A DNA stretch of 37,633 nucleotides from Mycolicibacterium chlorophenolicum (GCF_001044235.1 NZ_JYNL01000006.1:3908-41540), one strand, 5' to 3'. Positions 8,030 through 15,024 are shown, counted from the stretch's first letter. The notes: a model not told the origin generated them from the letters alone. Program-made: numbers and translations.

Positions 8030-8995
8030 TTACCCCGCCACCTGGTTCACCAGGTTGGCGAGGTCCCGTCCGTCACGGAGTCGTTCGCAGTTGTCGACGG
8101 CGACCTGGAGGTAGCGCCGCATCGTGTCGGCGGTGTACCAGGTCACGTGCGGGGTGAGCACGACGTTGTCCAGCGTCAGCAGGGGGTTGTCCGCCGGGAC
8201 CGGCTCGACCGCGAACACGTCCAGTCCGGCCGCGGCCAGCGTGCCGGCGCGCAGCGCCTCGGCCAGCGCGTCCTCGTCGACGATGGGTCCGCGGGAGGTG
8301 TTGACCAGCACGGCGTCCGGCTTCATCGAAGCCAGTGCCTCGCGCCCGAGCAGGCCTCGCGTCGCGTCGGTGAGCGGCAGGTGCAGCGAGACGATGTCGC
8401 TCTCGGCCAGCAGGTCCGGCAGACTGCGCCAGCCGGGCGTGCCGTCGTCGCGGGTGCTGGTGTGCACCACCCTGGCATCCATCGCGGTCACGATGCGCTC
8501 GACGCGCGTGGCGACGTTGCCGTAGCCGACCAGTCCGACCGTGCAGCCACCGATGTCACGGACGGTTTCCCCGAGGGTGGGGTCCGACGGCCATCCGGTG
8601 CCGGCGCGGGTGGCGGCGTCGAGCGCGGGCAGGCGCCGCAGCGCGGCGAGCATCAGCAGCACAGCGCCTTCGGCGACCGAGGGCGCGTTGGCGCCCGGCA
8701 TGTTCGCCACCGCGATCCCGCGTTCGGTGGCAGCGTCGACGGCGATCGTGTTCACCCCTGCACCGAGCTTGTGCACCAGGCGCAGCCGGGCGCCCTGGGC
8801 GATGTCCTGCGCCGACAACGGGCGCAGCACGTGCCACAGCACGTCGGCCTCGGGTAACTCGCGGTAGAACGTCGCGTCGTCGTCCTCGGCGCAGTACCGG
8901 ATGTCGAGCCAATCCTTGTGCGGGGCAAGGAAAGCCGACACCTTGTCACCGGGAACGAAGTGGGCCAGGACTCTCACCAGCGGCGTGTGATCCAC
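8030..8995 (-). CDS. D-isomer-specific 2-hydroxyacid dehydrogenase
   Basis: A 321-residue NAD(P)-dependent D-2-hydroxyacid dehydrogenase. The Rossmann motif GYGNVA is at 157-162 and the catalytic set Arg235 (NTSRGPIVDE), Glu264 (DVFAVEP) and His283 (LTPHVTW) is complete. It would interconvert a 2-oxoacid and a D-2-hydroxyacid; phosphoglycerate, glyoxylate or hydroxypyruvate enzymes share this fold, and the substrate is not evident. The frame is open much further upstream, but the GTG at 8995 gives the normal N-terminus. This start lies inside the end of the upstream hydrolase gene, a 22-bp overlap that suggests translational coupling. Confidence 0.9.
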   Translation of the reverse strand: MDHTPLVRVLAHFVPGDKVSAFLAPHKDWLDIRYCAEDDDATFYRELPEADVLWHVLRPLSAQDIAQGARLRLVHKLGAGVNTIAVDAATERGIAVANMPGANAPSVAEGAVLLMLAALRRLPALDAATRAGTGWPSDPTLGETVRDIGGCTVGLVGYGNVATRVERIVTAMDARVVHTSTRDDGTPGWRSLPDLLAESDIVSLHLPLTDATRGLLGREALASMKPDAVLVNTSRGPIVDEDALAEALRAGTLAAAGLDVFAVEPVPADNPLLTLDNVVLTPHVTWYTADTMRRYLQVAVDNCERLRDGRDLANLVNQVAG

Positions 8996-10086
8996 GTGGC
9001 GATCGTATCGGCCTTGTCCTCGCGCGCCCCCGGCGTCGTGAAGTAGTGGTCGGTGTCGATCGAGCACCGCGTCTTGTCGGTCGAGGCCAGCGCGTCGAAG
9101 ATCCGTGCCGCGTCCGACGGATAGACACCGGTGTCGCGCTCGGCGTTGATCACCAGCGCCGGGCAATCGATGCGGTTCAGGTGCGGTTCGGCCCGGGTCT
9201 GCGCGTGCCGCAGGCTCCACATGCCGATCCAGTTGCGCAGGGTGGCGGCCGCGGCGATCCCGTGCGTGGAGCGGTTGGCCTTGGCGGGTACGCCGGCATA
9301 ACACGAGTTGGGCTCCCGCCCCGTCGGCTCGAGGGTCGGGTCGACCATCCGGGGGTCGGCCCACGTCCGCATGACGGTGAAGGGACGGTCGGAGAATCCG
9401 GCGGCCCGCACCCGGGTCAGTTCGGCCTCCGCCCAGTCGGTGATCGCGTCATTGCGGGCGATCTGGGCGGCGCGGTAGCGCGCCACGAACTCCGCGGAGT
9501 AGGGCGGACCGTTGCGATCGTCGAACAGGTCGAGATCCGGATCGGTTGTGACGGCGTCGTTCTCGTCGACGACGGAGGCGTCCATCCAGGCGGTCAGGAC
9601 GTCGGGGCGGCCCGGATGTGCGGCGCTGGCCACGTACCCGTCGGCGGCGGGCAGGTCGTCGAGTCCGGCGGCGGGCCGCATGCCCGCCAGCGGGGTGACG
9701 TGGCGGTGCACCGCGTTGGCCTGATAGGCGGCCATCAGCGAGCCGCCACCCGAATTGCCCAGCAGGATCACGGTTTCGATGCCCTGGGCCTCCCGCAGCC
9801 AGCGCACCCCGACGCCGATGTCGACCAGCGCGTGGTCGAGCAGGAAGCTGCTCTCGAAGCCACGGAAGCGGGTGTTCCAGCCCAGGAAGCCGATACCCCG
9901 CGCCGCCAGGTGCTCGGCGAGATAGTGCTCGGAGAAGTCGATCTGATAGTGCGTCGCGATCACCGCCACCGTGGGTCGCGGCCCCGCCCCCCGGTGGTAG
10001 AGGCCCTGGCACGGATGTCCGCCGGAGCCCGCACGGTGCGCGGTGGTCGAGTCCAGTCCGACGAACTCGCGGGTGGTGTCGCTCAT
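8974..10086 (-). CDS. Alpha/beta hydrolase (Rv0272c-like)
   Basis: A 370-residue alpha/beta hydrolase. The nucleophile elbow is GNSGGGS (Ser112), the acid is probably Asp318 (NAERDTGVYPSD) and the base His347 (DTDHYFTTPG), so the catalytic triad appears intact. The region after strand beta-3 (HYQIDFSEHYLAEHLA) and a large cap insertion around 130-280 suggest an esterase or acyl hydrolase of uncertain substrate. The chosen ATG at 10086 avoids an implausible 54-residue extension. The gene is divergent from the VOC gene, and its 3' end overlaps the 2-hydroxyacid dehydrogenase, so the two probably form one operon. The position matches Rv0272c in the M. tuberculosis order. Confidence 0.85.
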   Translation of the reverse strand: MSDTTREFVGLDSTTAHRAGSGGHPCQGLYHRGAGPRPTVAVIATHYQIDFSEHYLAEHLAARGIGFLGWNTRFRGFESSFLLDHALVDIGVGVRWLREAQGIETVILLGNSGGGSLMAAYQANAVHRHVTPLAGMRPAAGLDDLPAADGYVASAAHPGRPDVLTAWMDASVVDENDAVTTDPDLDLFDDRNGPPYSAEFVARYRAAQIARNDAITDWAEAELTRVRAAGFSDRPFTVMRTWADPRMVDPTLEPTGREPNSCYAGVPAKANRSTHGIAAAATLRNWIGMWSLRHAQTRAEPHLNRIDCPALVINAERDTGVYPSDAARIFDALASTDKTRCSIDTDHYFTTPGAREDKADTIATWITRRW

Positions 10087-10171
10087 CGATGTCCGGCCTT
10101 CTGCGCGATTTTTCGTCGGTCTGCTGTCCTCGCCGATGTTAGATTCGATGCTGATCGAGGGAGGCGTGATC

Positions 10172-10753
10172 GTGATCAAGCCGCAGAACACCAACACCGA
10201 ATTCCACCTCGGCGGCATCAACCACGTCGCGCTGGTGTGTTCGGACATGGCCAGGACCGTCGACTTCTACAGCAACGTGCTGGGCATGCCGCTGATCAAG
10301 TCGCTGGATCTGCCCGGCGGGATGGGCCAGCATTTCTTCTTCGACGCCGGCAACGGTGACTGCGTCGCGTTCTTCTGGTTCGCCGACGCGCCCGACCGGG
10401 TGCCGGGCATCTCCTCGCCGGAGGCGATCCCGGGCATCGGTGACATCGTCAGCGCCGTGAGCACGATGAACCATCTGGCGTTCCACGTGCCGGCCGAGCA
10501 GTTCGACGCCTACCGGCAGAAGCTCAAGGACAAAGGTGTGCGGGTCGGTCCGGTGCTCAACCACGACGAGAGCCCGGCGCAGGTGTCGGCGACGCTGCAC
10601 CCGGGCGTCTACGTGCGCTCGTTCTACTTCCTCGATCCCGACGGCATCACGTTGGAATTCGCCTGCTGGACCAAGAAATTCACCTCAGACGACGCGATGG
10701 CCACGCCGAAGACCGCGGCCGATCGCCGGGTGCCCGCCGCCGCGCAGCCCTGA
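10172..10753 (+). CDS. VOC (glyoxalase/bleomycin-resistance/dioxygenase fold) protein, Rv0274-like
   Basis: This 193-residue protein has two vicinal-oxygen-chelate modules. GINHVALVCSDMARTVDFY opens the first, HLAFHVPAEQFDAYR the second, and YFLDPDGITLEFACW is the typical closing strand with the metal-ligand Glu. Members bind a divalent metal and include glyoxalases, extradiol dioxygenases and epimerases; which reaction is catalysed here is not clear. In-frame starts exist upstream (ATG 10148, GTG 10166). I prefer GTG 10172 because GAGGGAGG at 10157-10164 lies 7 nt before it. It is divergent from the hydrolase and converges on the MarR gene with 2 bp between their stop codons. Confidence 0.85.
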   Translation: MIKPQNTNTEFHLGGINHVALVCSDMARTVDFYSNVLGMPLIKSLDLPGGMGQHFFFDAGNGDCVAFFWFADAPDRVPGISSPEAIPGIGDIVSAVSTMNHLAFHVPAEQFDAYRQKLKDKGVRVGPVLNHDESPAQVSATLHPGVYVRSFYFLDPDGITLEFACWTKKFTSDDAMATPKTAADRRVPAAAQP

Positions 10754-10755
10754 CG

Positions 10756-11250
10756 TCAGCCGGCGCGCCTGGATCTGCGCGGCGCCGCCGAGCGTGGCGG
10801 CCGTGACCGCATGTGGTCGCGGGCGCGGGTCATCAGCGTGCCCAGCGTGCGCACATCGCGCTCCGACAGCGGCTCGAACAGCAATTCGCGCACCACGTCG
10901 ATGTGGCCGGGCAGGACCGCGGCGACCCGCTCCCGGCCGGCCTCGGTGATGTCGACGACCGTGGCACGCTGGTCGTCAGGACTGGCCCGCCGGGTGATCA
11001 GCCCGTCGCGTTCGAGCAGTCCCGCCTGATGGGTCAGGCCGGACCGGCTGTACACCACCCCGTCCGCGAGATCGGTCATGGTGAGCGCGCGCCCATCCGC
11101 TGTGGCCAGTTTGGCGAGAATCTCGAATTGCACGTAGCTGAGCCCGCCTTCGGCCTGTAGCTGCTGGCGTACCGCGTACTGCAGCAGGCTCACCGCTTCG
11201 GTCAACGCGAAGTAGGTGTGCATCTGCACCGGATTCAGGGACTCCGCCAT
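10756..11250 (-). CDS. MarR-family transcriptional regulator
   Basis: A 164-residue winged-helix regulator. LTMTDLADGVVYSRSGLTHQ is the helix-turn-helix, and GLITRRASPDDQRATVVDIT is the beta-wing with the DDQR signature of MarR proteins. The flanking helices form the dimer interface. The C-terminus is Arg-rich (RSRPPRSAAPRRSRRAG), which could add nonspecific DNA contacts. MarR proteins usually repress their own and adjacent genes and are relieved by small aromatic or acidic ligands. A perfect 8-bp inverted repeat lies 12 bp upstream of its start (11263-11282). The upstream DUF2000 gene on the same strand ends 39 bp before it, so the two may be co-transcribed. Confidence 0.9.
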   Translation of the reverse strand: MAESLNPVQMHTYFALTEAVSLLQYAVRQQLQAEGGLSYVQFEILAKLATADGRALTMTDLADGVVYSRSGLTHQAGLLERDGLITRRASPDDQRATVVDITEAGRERVAAVLPGHIDVVRELLFEPLSERDVRTLGTLMTRARDHMRSRPPRSAAPRRSRRAG

Positions 11251-11262
11251 CCCGTCAGCCTA

Positions 11263-11282
11263 GTGCTTCGATGACGAAGCAC
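11263..11282. promoter_or_regulatory. Perfect 8-bp inverted repeat, candidate MarR operator
   Basis: GTGCTTCG, then ATGA, then CGAAGCAC form a perfect inverted repeat of 20 bp with a 4-bp centre. It sits 12 bp upstream of the MarR start and 8 bp from the edge of the gap that holds it after the DUF2000 gene. Its size and symmetry fit a MarR dimer site, implying autoregulation. An alternative is a stem-loop after the DUF2000 gene, although no T-tract follows. Confidence 0.5.
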
Positions 11283-11289
11283 GGTCCGG

Positions 11290-11739
11290 TCAGCGGTGCA
11301 GCGTGAGCCCGTCGACGATCTTGTCCACGGTCTTGCGTTCGGCCCGCACCGCGAGGCCGACGAGGTCGAGATCGGCGCGCCCGCGGGCCGCCACCTCGGC
11401 CCGGTTGTCCTCGTCGTTGCCGGTGCCGAACAGCGCGGCGGTGAAGACGGCCGGGACGATCCCCCGGCGGTGGGCACGGTCGAGCGTGCGCGAGAGCCGC
11501 GCCGCATCGGCCTCGAAGACCAGGACGGGCTGCCCGAACATCGGGGTGTACGGCGTGCCGTCGGCATCCTCGTACGGCGACCCGATGCACTCCTCGGCGG
11601 TCGCCGCGATCCCGCTGGCCAGGAACGCGGTCGCGTTCAGCTTCTGCCACGTGGGCAGCGTGTCGAGCAGGACGACGGCGATCTTGGTCGGATGCAGTGG
11701 TCGGCGCATCACCGCTGTGTCCATCACTGATTCGGTCAT
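11290..11739 (-). CDS. DUF2000-family protein
   Basis: A 149-residue protein resembling DUF2000 (PF09391), a small conserved family of unknown function often seen next to Lrp/AsnC regulators. Conserved-looking parts are KIAVVLLDTLPTWQKLNATA near the N-terminus, YTPMFGQPVLVFEA in the centre and RAHRRGIVPAVFTAALFGT in the second half. No catalytic motif is obvious. The start at 11739 (MTESVMDTAV) is chosen over an extension of 17 residues that would reach further into the divergent promoter region. It is divergent from the Lrp/AsnC gene with 81 bp between starts and lies upstream of the MarR gene on the same strand. Confidence 0.75.
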   Translation of the reverse strand: MTESVMDTAVMRRPLHPTKIAVVLLDTLPTWQKLNATAFLASGIAATAEECIGSPYEDADGTPYTPMFGQPVLVFEADAARLSRTLDRAHRRGIVPAVFTAALFGTGNDEDNRAEVAARGRADLDLVGLAVRAERKTVDKIVDGLTLHR

Positions 11740-11820
11740 AGTGGCCGAAGATAGAGGTAAAACAGGCGCTGGCTCCCCTTTGCCGAACATAATTCGGGAC
11801 CCGCATGTCAGACTCGGGGC
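11740..11820. promoter_or_regulatory. Divergent DUF2000 / Lrp promoter region with CCGAA half-sites
   Basis: The region contains CCGAA-N5-TTCGG at 11783-11797, ending 24 bp before the Lrp/AsnC start. A second pair, TTCGG-N9-CCGAA at 11731-11749, straddles the DUF2000 start codon. Repeated inverted half-sites in a divergent gap fit Lrp/AsnC autoregulation, in which oligomers wrap DNA over several sites. This is a pattern seen by eye; the half-site is short. Confidence 0.4.
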
Positions 11821-12276
11821 ATGGACGAATGGGATTCGGCGATCGTGGCGGCGCTGCAGGCAGACGGTCGGCGCAGCAACCGCGACCTGGCCGCCGCTCT
11901 GGGGGTGTCACCGTCGACCACGCTGGAGCGGGTCCGCGCGCTGCGCGATCGTGGCGTACTCGGCGGGGTGCACTACACGGTCGATCCGGCCGCCCTCGGC
12001 CGCCCGGTGCAGGCGATGATCACCGTGCGTCTGCGCCCGCAGTCACGCCAGGTGATCCACGGATTCCGCGATTTCGTCCGGCAGCTTCCGGAGACTCTGC
12101 AGCTGTTCGTCACCACCGGCACCGAGGATCTGCTGGTGCACGTCGCGGTGGCGTCCACCGAGGCGCTGCGCGACTTCGTGCTCGACTCGCTGACCAAACG
12201 CCGCGAGGTCGCCGGCGTCCGCACCGAGGTGGTGTTCGAGCACGTGCGCAACCACGTGGTGCGCCCCGCCGGCTGA
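11821..12276 (+). CDS. Lrp/AsnC-family transcriptional regulator
   Basis: A 151-residue Lrp/AsnC regulator. The N-terminal helix-turn-helix covers about residues 5-50 (RSNRDLAAALGVSPSTTLER, then VRALRDRGVLGG). The C-terminal RAM domain, which binds effector amino acids and mediates oligomerisation, follows (ITVRLRPQSRQVIHGFRDF, TGTEDLLVHVAVAS). It is divergent from the DUF2000 gene and converges on the bicupin gene. These regulators usually control themselves and a neighbouring gene in response to an amino acid or related metabolite, making DUF2000 the most likely target. The effector cannot be read from sequence. Confidence 0.9.
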   Translation: MDEWDSAIVAALQADGRRSNRDLAAALGVSPSTTLERVRALRDRGVLGGVHYTVDPAALGRPVQAMITVRLRPQSRQVIHGFRDFVRQLPETLQLFVTTGTEDLLVHVAVASTEALRDFVLDSLTKRREVAGVRTEVVFEHVRNHVVRPAG

Positions 12277-12293
12277 GCGCGGCCGGCGCTCAG
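12273..12293. terminator. Bidirectional hairpin at the Lrp/bicupin junction
   Basis: CTGAGCGC, loop GGCCG, GCGCTCAG forms a perfect 8-bp GC-rich stem. The Lrp stop (TGA, 12274-12276) is in one arm and the bicupin stop (TCA on plus, 12290-12292) in the other. It can end transcription from both sides. No T-tract follows, as is common for mycobacterial hairpins. Confidence 0.55.
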
Positions 12294-13330
12294 GCGTCGA
12301 CCGGGTTGACGCGGCTGACGATCAGCGGATCGGCCGGGGTGAACGGGAAGTCCGGCAGATCGTCGATGTGGGTCTCGAACGTCGCGGCGAGCACTTCGCG
12401 GCTGTAGGCGCTCGCCGACGCCCGGTAACCGATGTCGGCCGGGAACGGCTGGTCGAAGAAGATCAGGAAGTGCCACTCGTCGCTGCCGATGTTCTCGATG
12501 TGATGCGGGTAGGCCCGCGGGATGAAGTACATGTCGCCGGCCTTCATCGTCCAGGTGTCGAGACGTCCCTCCGGCGTCATGATCGTCATCCGGGCCTGAC
12601 CCTGCCGGACATACCCCATCTCGGCGGTGACCGGATGCCAGTGTGGTTCCCGCATACCGTCTTCGGCGACGCGCAGGCTGTACATCGAGATGTCCTTGAG
12701 GGCGGGCCAGAACTGATCGCGGGCGAAGCGCGCCGACCCGCTGGCGTAGTTCAGACCCGGCGCTTGCGCCTCGATGTCGAACGTGTGGGGATCGTCGAAG
12801 TGGGCGACGGCGGGAATCTCGGGAGCGCCGCTGCGGGCGGCCAACTTCCGGTCGACGGTGCTGCGCCGGAGCACCGACAGGTCCGAGGCCGGCAGGCTGT
12901 AGGTGTTGCCCAGCACGGCGTCGGTGAACGCCCCGAAGGTCGCGCCCAGACCGAAGTCCTCGGGCCGTTCGTTGCGGAAGGCGATGACGAACTCGGCGAC
13001 GCCGTCGCCGATGTTCTCGATGTGATGCAGTGCGCCGGAGTCGATGTGGAACATCTGGCCGGCGGTGACGATGAAGGTGCTGAACCTACTGTGGTTGTCG
13101 AGCACCGACACCAGCGCGGTGCCGGCGACGCAGTAGGTGAGTTCGTTGGCGTTGGCGTGCCAGTGTGGGGTGCGCATCGCACCCGGGTTCAGGACGAGGC
13201 GCTTGATCGACAGGTTCTTGAGCACCGGCAGGTGCTCGGCGCTGACGCGGCGCATCGAACCGAAGTCGTTCTCCTCGACGATGTCGCCCTCGTGCAGGGA
13301 CGTGGTGAAGGGGGTCGGCGGTGTCGTCAT
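12290..13330 (-). CDS. Bicupin protein, oxalate-decarboxylase-like
   Basis: A 346-residue protein with two cupin domains. Domain 1 has the metal set His56, His58, Glu63 and His102/103 (TPHWHANANE, GALHHIENIG). Domain 2 has His230, His232, Glu237 and His276/277 (EPHWHPVTAE, AYPHHIENIG). Two complete His-His-Glu-His sites on a duplicated cupin fold are the hallmark of Mn-dependent oxalate decarboxylases and oxidases. The SENST-type lid that defines decarboxylase activity is not recognised, so the substrate is open. A strong AGGAGG ribosome site supports the ATG at 13330. It has no signal peptide, so it is cytosolic, and it converges on the Lrp gene. Confidence 0.82.
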   Translation of the reverse strand: MTTPPTPFTTSLHEGDIVEENDFGSMRRVSAEHLPVLKNLSIKRLVLNPGAMRTPHWHANANELTYCVAGTALVSVLDNHSRFSTFIVTAGQMFHIDSGALHHIENIGDGVAEFVIAFRNERPEDFGLGATFGAFTDAVLGNTYSLPASDLSVLRRSTVDRKLAARSGAPEIPAVAHFDDPHTFDIEAQAPGLNYASGSARFARDQFWPALKDISMYSLRVAEDGMREPHWHPVTAEMGYVRQGQARMTIMTPEGRLDTWTMKAGDMYFIPRAYPHHIENIGSDEWHFLIFFDQPFPADIGYRASASAYSREVLAATFETHIDDLPDFPFTPADPLIVSRVNPVDA

Positions 13331-13437
13331 GGTGATCCTCCTGCGGTGGAACTTCCTCCACCACAACCCTCACCGACCCGACCGCTGGTGTCATGGACGC
13401 TGGCCGCCAACGTGATTACCGCTAGCGGTACCTCTGG
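13331..13437 (-). promoter_or_regulatory. Bicupin upstream region: 14-bp palindrome and a GGTGGA/TCCACC repeat
   Basis: The 107-bp gap between the TetR stop and the bicupin start contains a perfect 14-bp palindrome, TACCGCTAGCGGTA, at 13417-13430. It also contains GGTGGA-N6-TCCACC at 13345-13362, 15 bp upstream of the start codon in the future 5' leader. The first looks like a dimeric repressor site and the second could be an operator or an mRNA hairpin. The ribosome site AGGAGG is at the complement of about 13336-13341. I cannot assign -10 and -35 boxes with confidence. Confidence 0.5.
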
Positions 13438-14064
13438 CTATCCGTCGTCGGTGTAGAGGCGCGGGTCGGCGAGTTGGTCGATCAGGGTGCCGAGCTGAAT
13501 CGCCAACTGCGCGGCCGTGACTCGCAGATCGTCGACCAGCCACGCGCTCAGCGTCTGCGCCACCCCGCCGACGACGAAGTGCGCGGCGGCCGCGATCCGC
13601 TCGTTGGCCTCGATGTCGAGCCCGGCGCTGGCGTGCTGACCGGACAGCAGCGCGAACAGGGCACCGGACTCGGCACGCTTGCGAACCACCACCGGGTTGG
13701 CCAGGTGCGCGCTGAACAACAGCCGGCCCACCCGCGGATCATCGGCGATGGTGCGCACGATGTTGGCCATGGCCGCGTGGTTCTGCTCGGCGGGCGGGGC
13801 GGCCGCCATCGCGGCCTGGGTGGTGCTCGCGATGTCGCCCACCACGCGGTCGAACACCGCCGCCACGAACGCGTCCTTGTCGGTGAAACTCTCGTAGAAG
13901 TAGCGGGCCGCCAGGCCGGACTGCGCGCAGATCGCGCGCACCGTGAGTTCCGCGGGGGTGGGTCCGCCGCCGAGCAGATCGAGACCGGCCTCGAGCAGCC
14001 GCTGCCGACGCTGCGCCATCCGTTGCTGCGCATCGACGCCGCGGTACGGGCGGAGCTGGGCCAT
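13438..14064 (-). CDS. TetR-family transcriptional regulator (Rv0275c-like)
   Basis: A 208-residue TetR regulator. The N-terminal helix-turn-helix is clear: QRRQRLLEAGLDLLGGG, then LTVRAICAQSGLAARYFYES, ending in FTDKDAFVAAVFDRVV. The remaining helices form the ligand and dimer domain (AHLANPVVVRKRAESG). The frame is open far upstream, but the ATG at 14064 (MAQLRPYRGVDAQQRMAQRR) gives a normal length. It is divergent from the MpaB/DUF2236 gene with 87 bp between starts, the usual arrangement for a repressor and its target. The position matches Rv0275c next to Rv0276. Confidence 0.9.
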   Translation of the reverse strand: MAQLRPYRGVDAQQRMAQRRQRLLEAGLDLLGGGPTPAELTVRAICAQSGLAARYFYESFTDKDAFVAAVFDRVVGDIASTTQAAMAAAPPAEQNHAAMANIVRTIADDPRVGRLLFSAHLANPVVVRKRAESGALFALLSGQHASAGLDIEANERIAAAAHFVVGGVAQTLSAWLVDDLRVTAAQLAIQLGTLIDQLADPRLYTDDG

Positions 14065-14105
14065 ACCCCATCTTGACACCCGGCCGACGTCGCGACCAGA
14101 ATCAG

Positions 14106-14126
14106 GAAACGCACGTTCGCAGTTTC
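14106..14126. promoter_or_regulatory. Candidate TetR operator (GAAAC-N11-GTTTC)
   Basis: An inverted repeat with 5-bp arms, GAAAC at 14106-14110 and GTTTC at 14122-14126, lies in the 87-bp gap between the TetR and MpaB-like starts. Its size fits a TetR dimer site, but the inner bases are not symmetric, so support is weak. Confidence 0.3.
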
Positions 14127-14151
14127 GGCGTGGGTGCGAGAGGAGCGGTCG

Positions 14152-14991
14152 ATGACGGTGAACGATTCGAAGACGGCGACGACGACCGGCGACGGGATGC
14201 TCGGACTCGGGCTGCTGGCCGGTCCCGCGAACGTGATCATGCAGCTCGCGCGCCCCGGCGTGGGGTACGGCGTCCTCGAGAGCCGTGTCCACAGCGGCCG
14301 GGTCGACCTGCACCCGATCAAGCGAGCGCGGACCACCTTCACCTACCTGGCGGTCTCGACCAACGGCACCGACGCGCAGAAGGCCGCGTTCCGGCGCGCC
14401 GTCAACCGGGCGCACGCGCAGGTGTACTCGCTCGATTCCAGCCCGGTCTCCTACCACGCATTCGACAAGGACCTGCAGCTGTGGGTCGGGGCGTGCCTGT
14501 ACAAGGGGGTCGTCGACGTGCACCGGCTCTTCGTGGGCGAACTGGACGACGACACCGCCGACCAGCTGTTCGTGCAGGGCCGCAAGCTCGGCACGATGCT
14601 GCAGGTGCCCGAGGACATGTGGCCGGCCGACCGCGCGGCGTTCGACCGCTACTGGCAGGAGTCGCTGGACAAGGTGCACATCGACGACACCGTGCGGGAG
14701 TACCTCTATCCCATCGCGGCGTCGCGCGTGCGGGGGGTGCGCCTGCCGGGGCCGATGCAACGCTGGTCGGAGGAAGCGGCCCTGCTGATCACCACCGGCT
14801 TCCTGCCGCAGCGCTTCCGCGACGAGATGCGGCTGCCCTGGGATGCCAAGCGCCAGAAGCGGTTCGACCGGCTGATCACGGTACTGCGCACCGTGACGGC
14901 CTTCTCGCCGCGGGTGGTGCGGGAGTTCCCCTTCAACCTCCTGCTCAGAGACGTCGACTGGCGGATCCGCACCGGCCGCCCGCTGGTCTGA
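14152..14991 (+). CDS. Oxygenase MpaB family / DUF2236 protein (Rv0276-like)
   Basis: A 279-residue protein of the MpaB/rubber-oxygenase-like family (DUF2236). Typical segments are GLLAGPANVIMQLARPGVGY, TTFTYLAVSTNGTDAQK with the following RRAVNRAHAQVYS, and FDKDLQLWVGACLYKGVVD. Family members related to latex clearing protein and MpaB bind a b-type heme, and the histidines in these blocks are the probable ligands. The substrate here is unknown; many mycobacterial paralogues are uncharacterised. The ATG at 14152 is preceded by AGGAG at 14141-14145; an in-frame ATG at 14134 would sit upstream of that site. It is probably controlled by the divergent TetR regulator. Confidence 0.82.
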   Translation: MTVNDSKTATTTGDGMLGLGLLAGPANVIMQLARPGVGYGVLESRVHSGRVDLHPIKRARTTFTYLAVSTNGTDAQKAAFRRAVNRAHAQVYSLDSSPVSYHAFDKDLQLWVGACLYKGVVDVHRLFVGELDDDTADQLFVQGRKLGTMLQVPEDMWPADRAAFDRYWQESLDKVHIDDTVREYLYPIAASRVRGVRLPGPMQRWSEEAALLITTGFLPQRFRDEMRLPWDAKRQKRFDRLITVLRTVTAFSPRVVREFPFNLLLRDVDWRIRTGRPLV

Positions 14992-15011
14992 GTCCTGTCA
15001 GGATCGGGGCG

Positions 15012-15024
15012 TATAACCGGTCCG
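15012..15024 (+). promoter_or_regulatory. Likely leaderless promoter of the methyltransferase gene
   Basis: TATAAC at 15012-15017 lies 7 nt before the GTG start at 15025, with no Shine-Dalgarno sequence. This fits a -10 box whose transcript starts at the G of the start codon. The -35 region is not recognisable. Confidence 0.4.

Noticed and set aside
10750..10759. CTGACGTCAG palindrome at the VOC/MarR junction
   Set aside because: It arises mainly because two convergent stop codons (TGA and TCA) lie close together. It has no loop, so it cannot be a stable hairpin.
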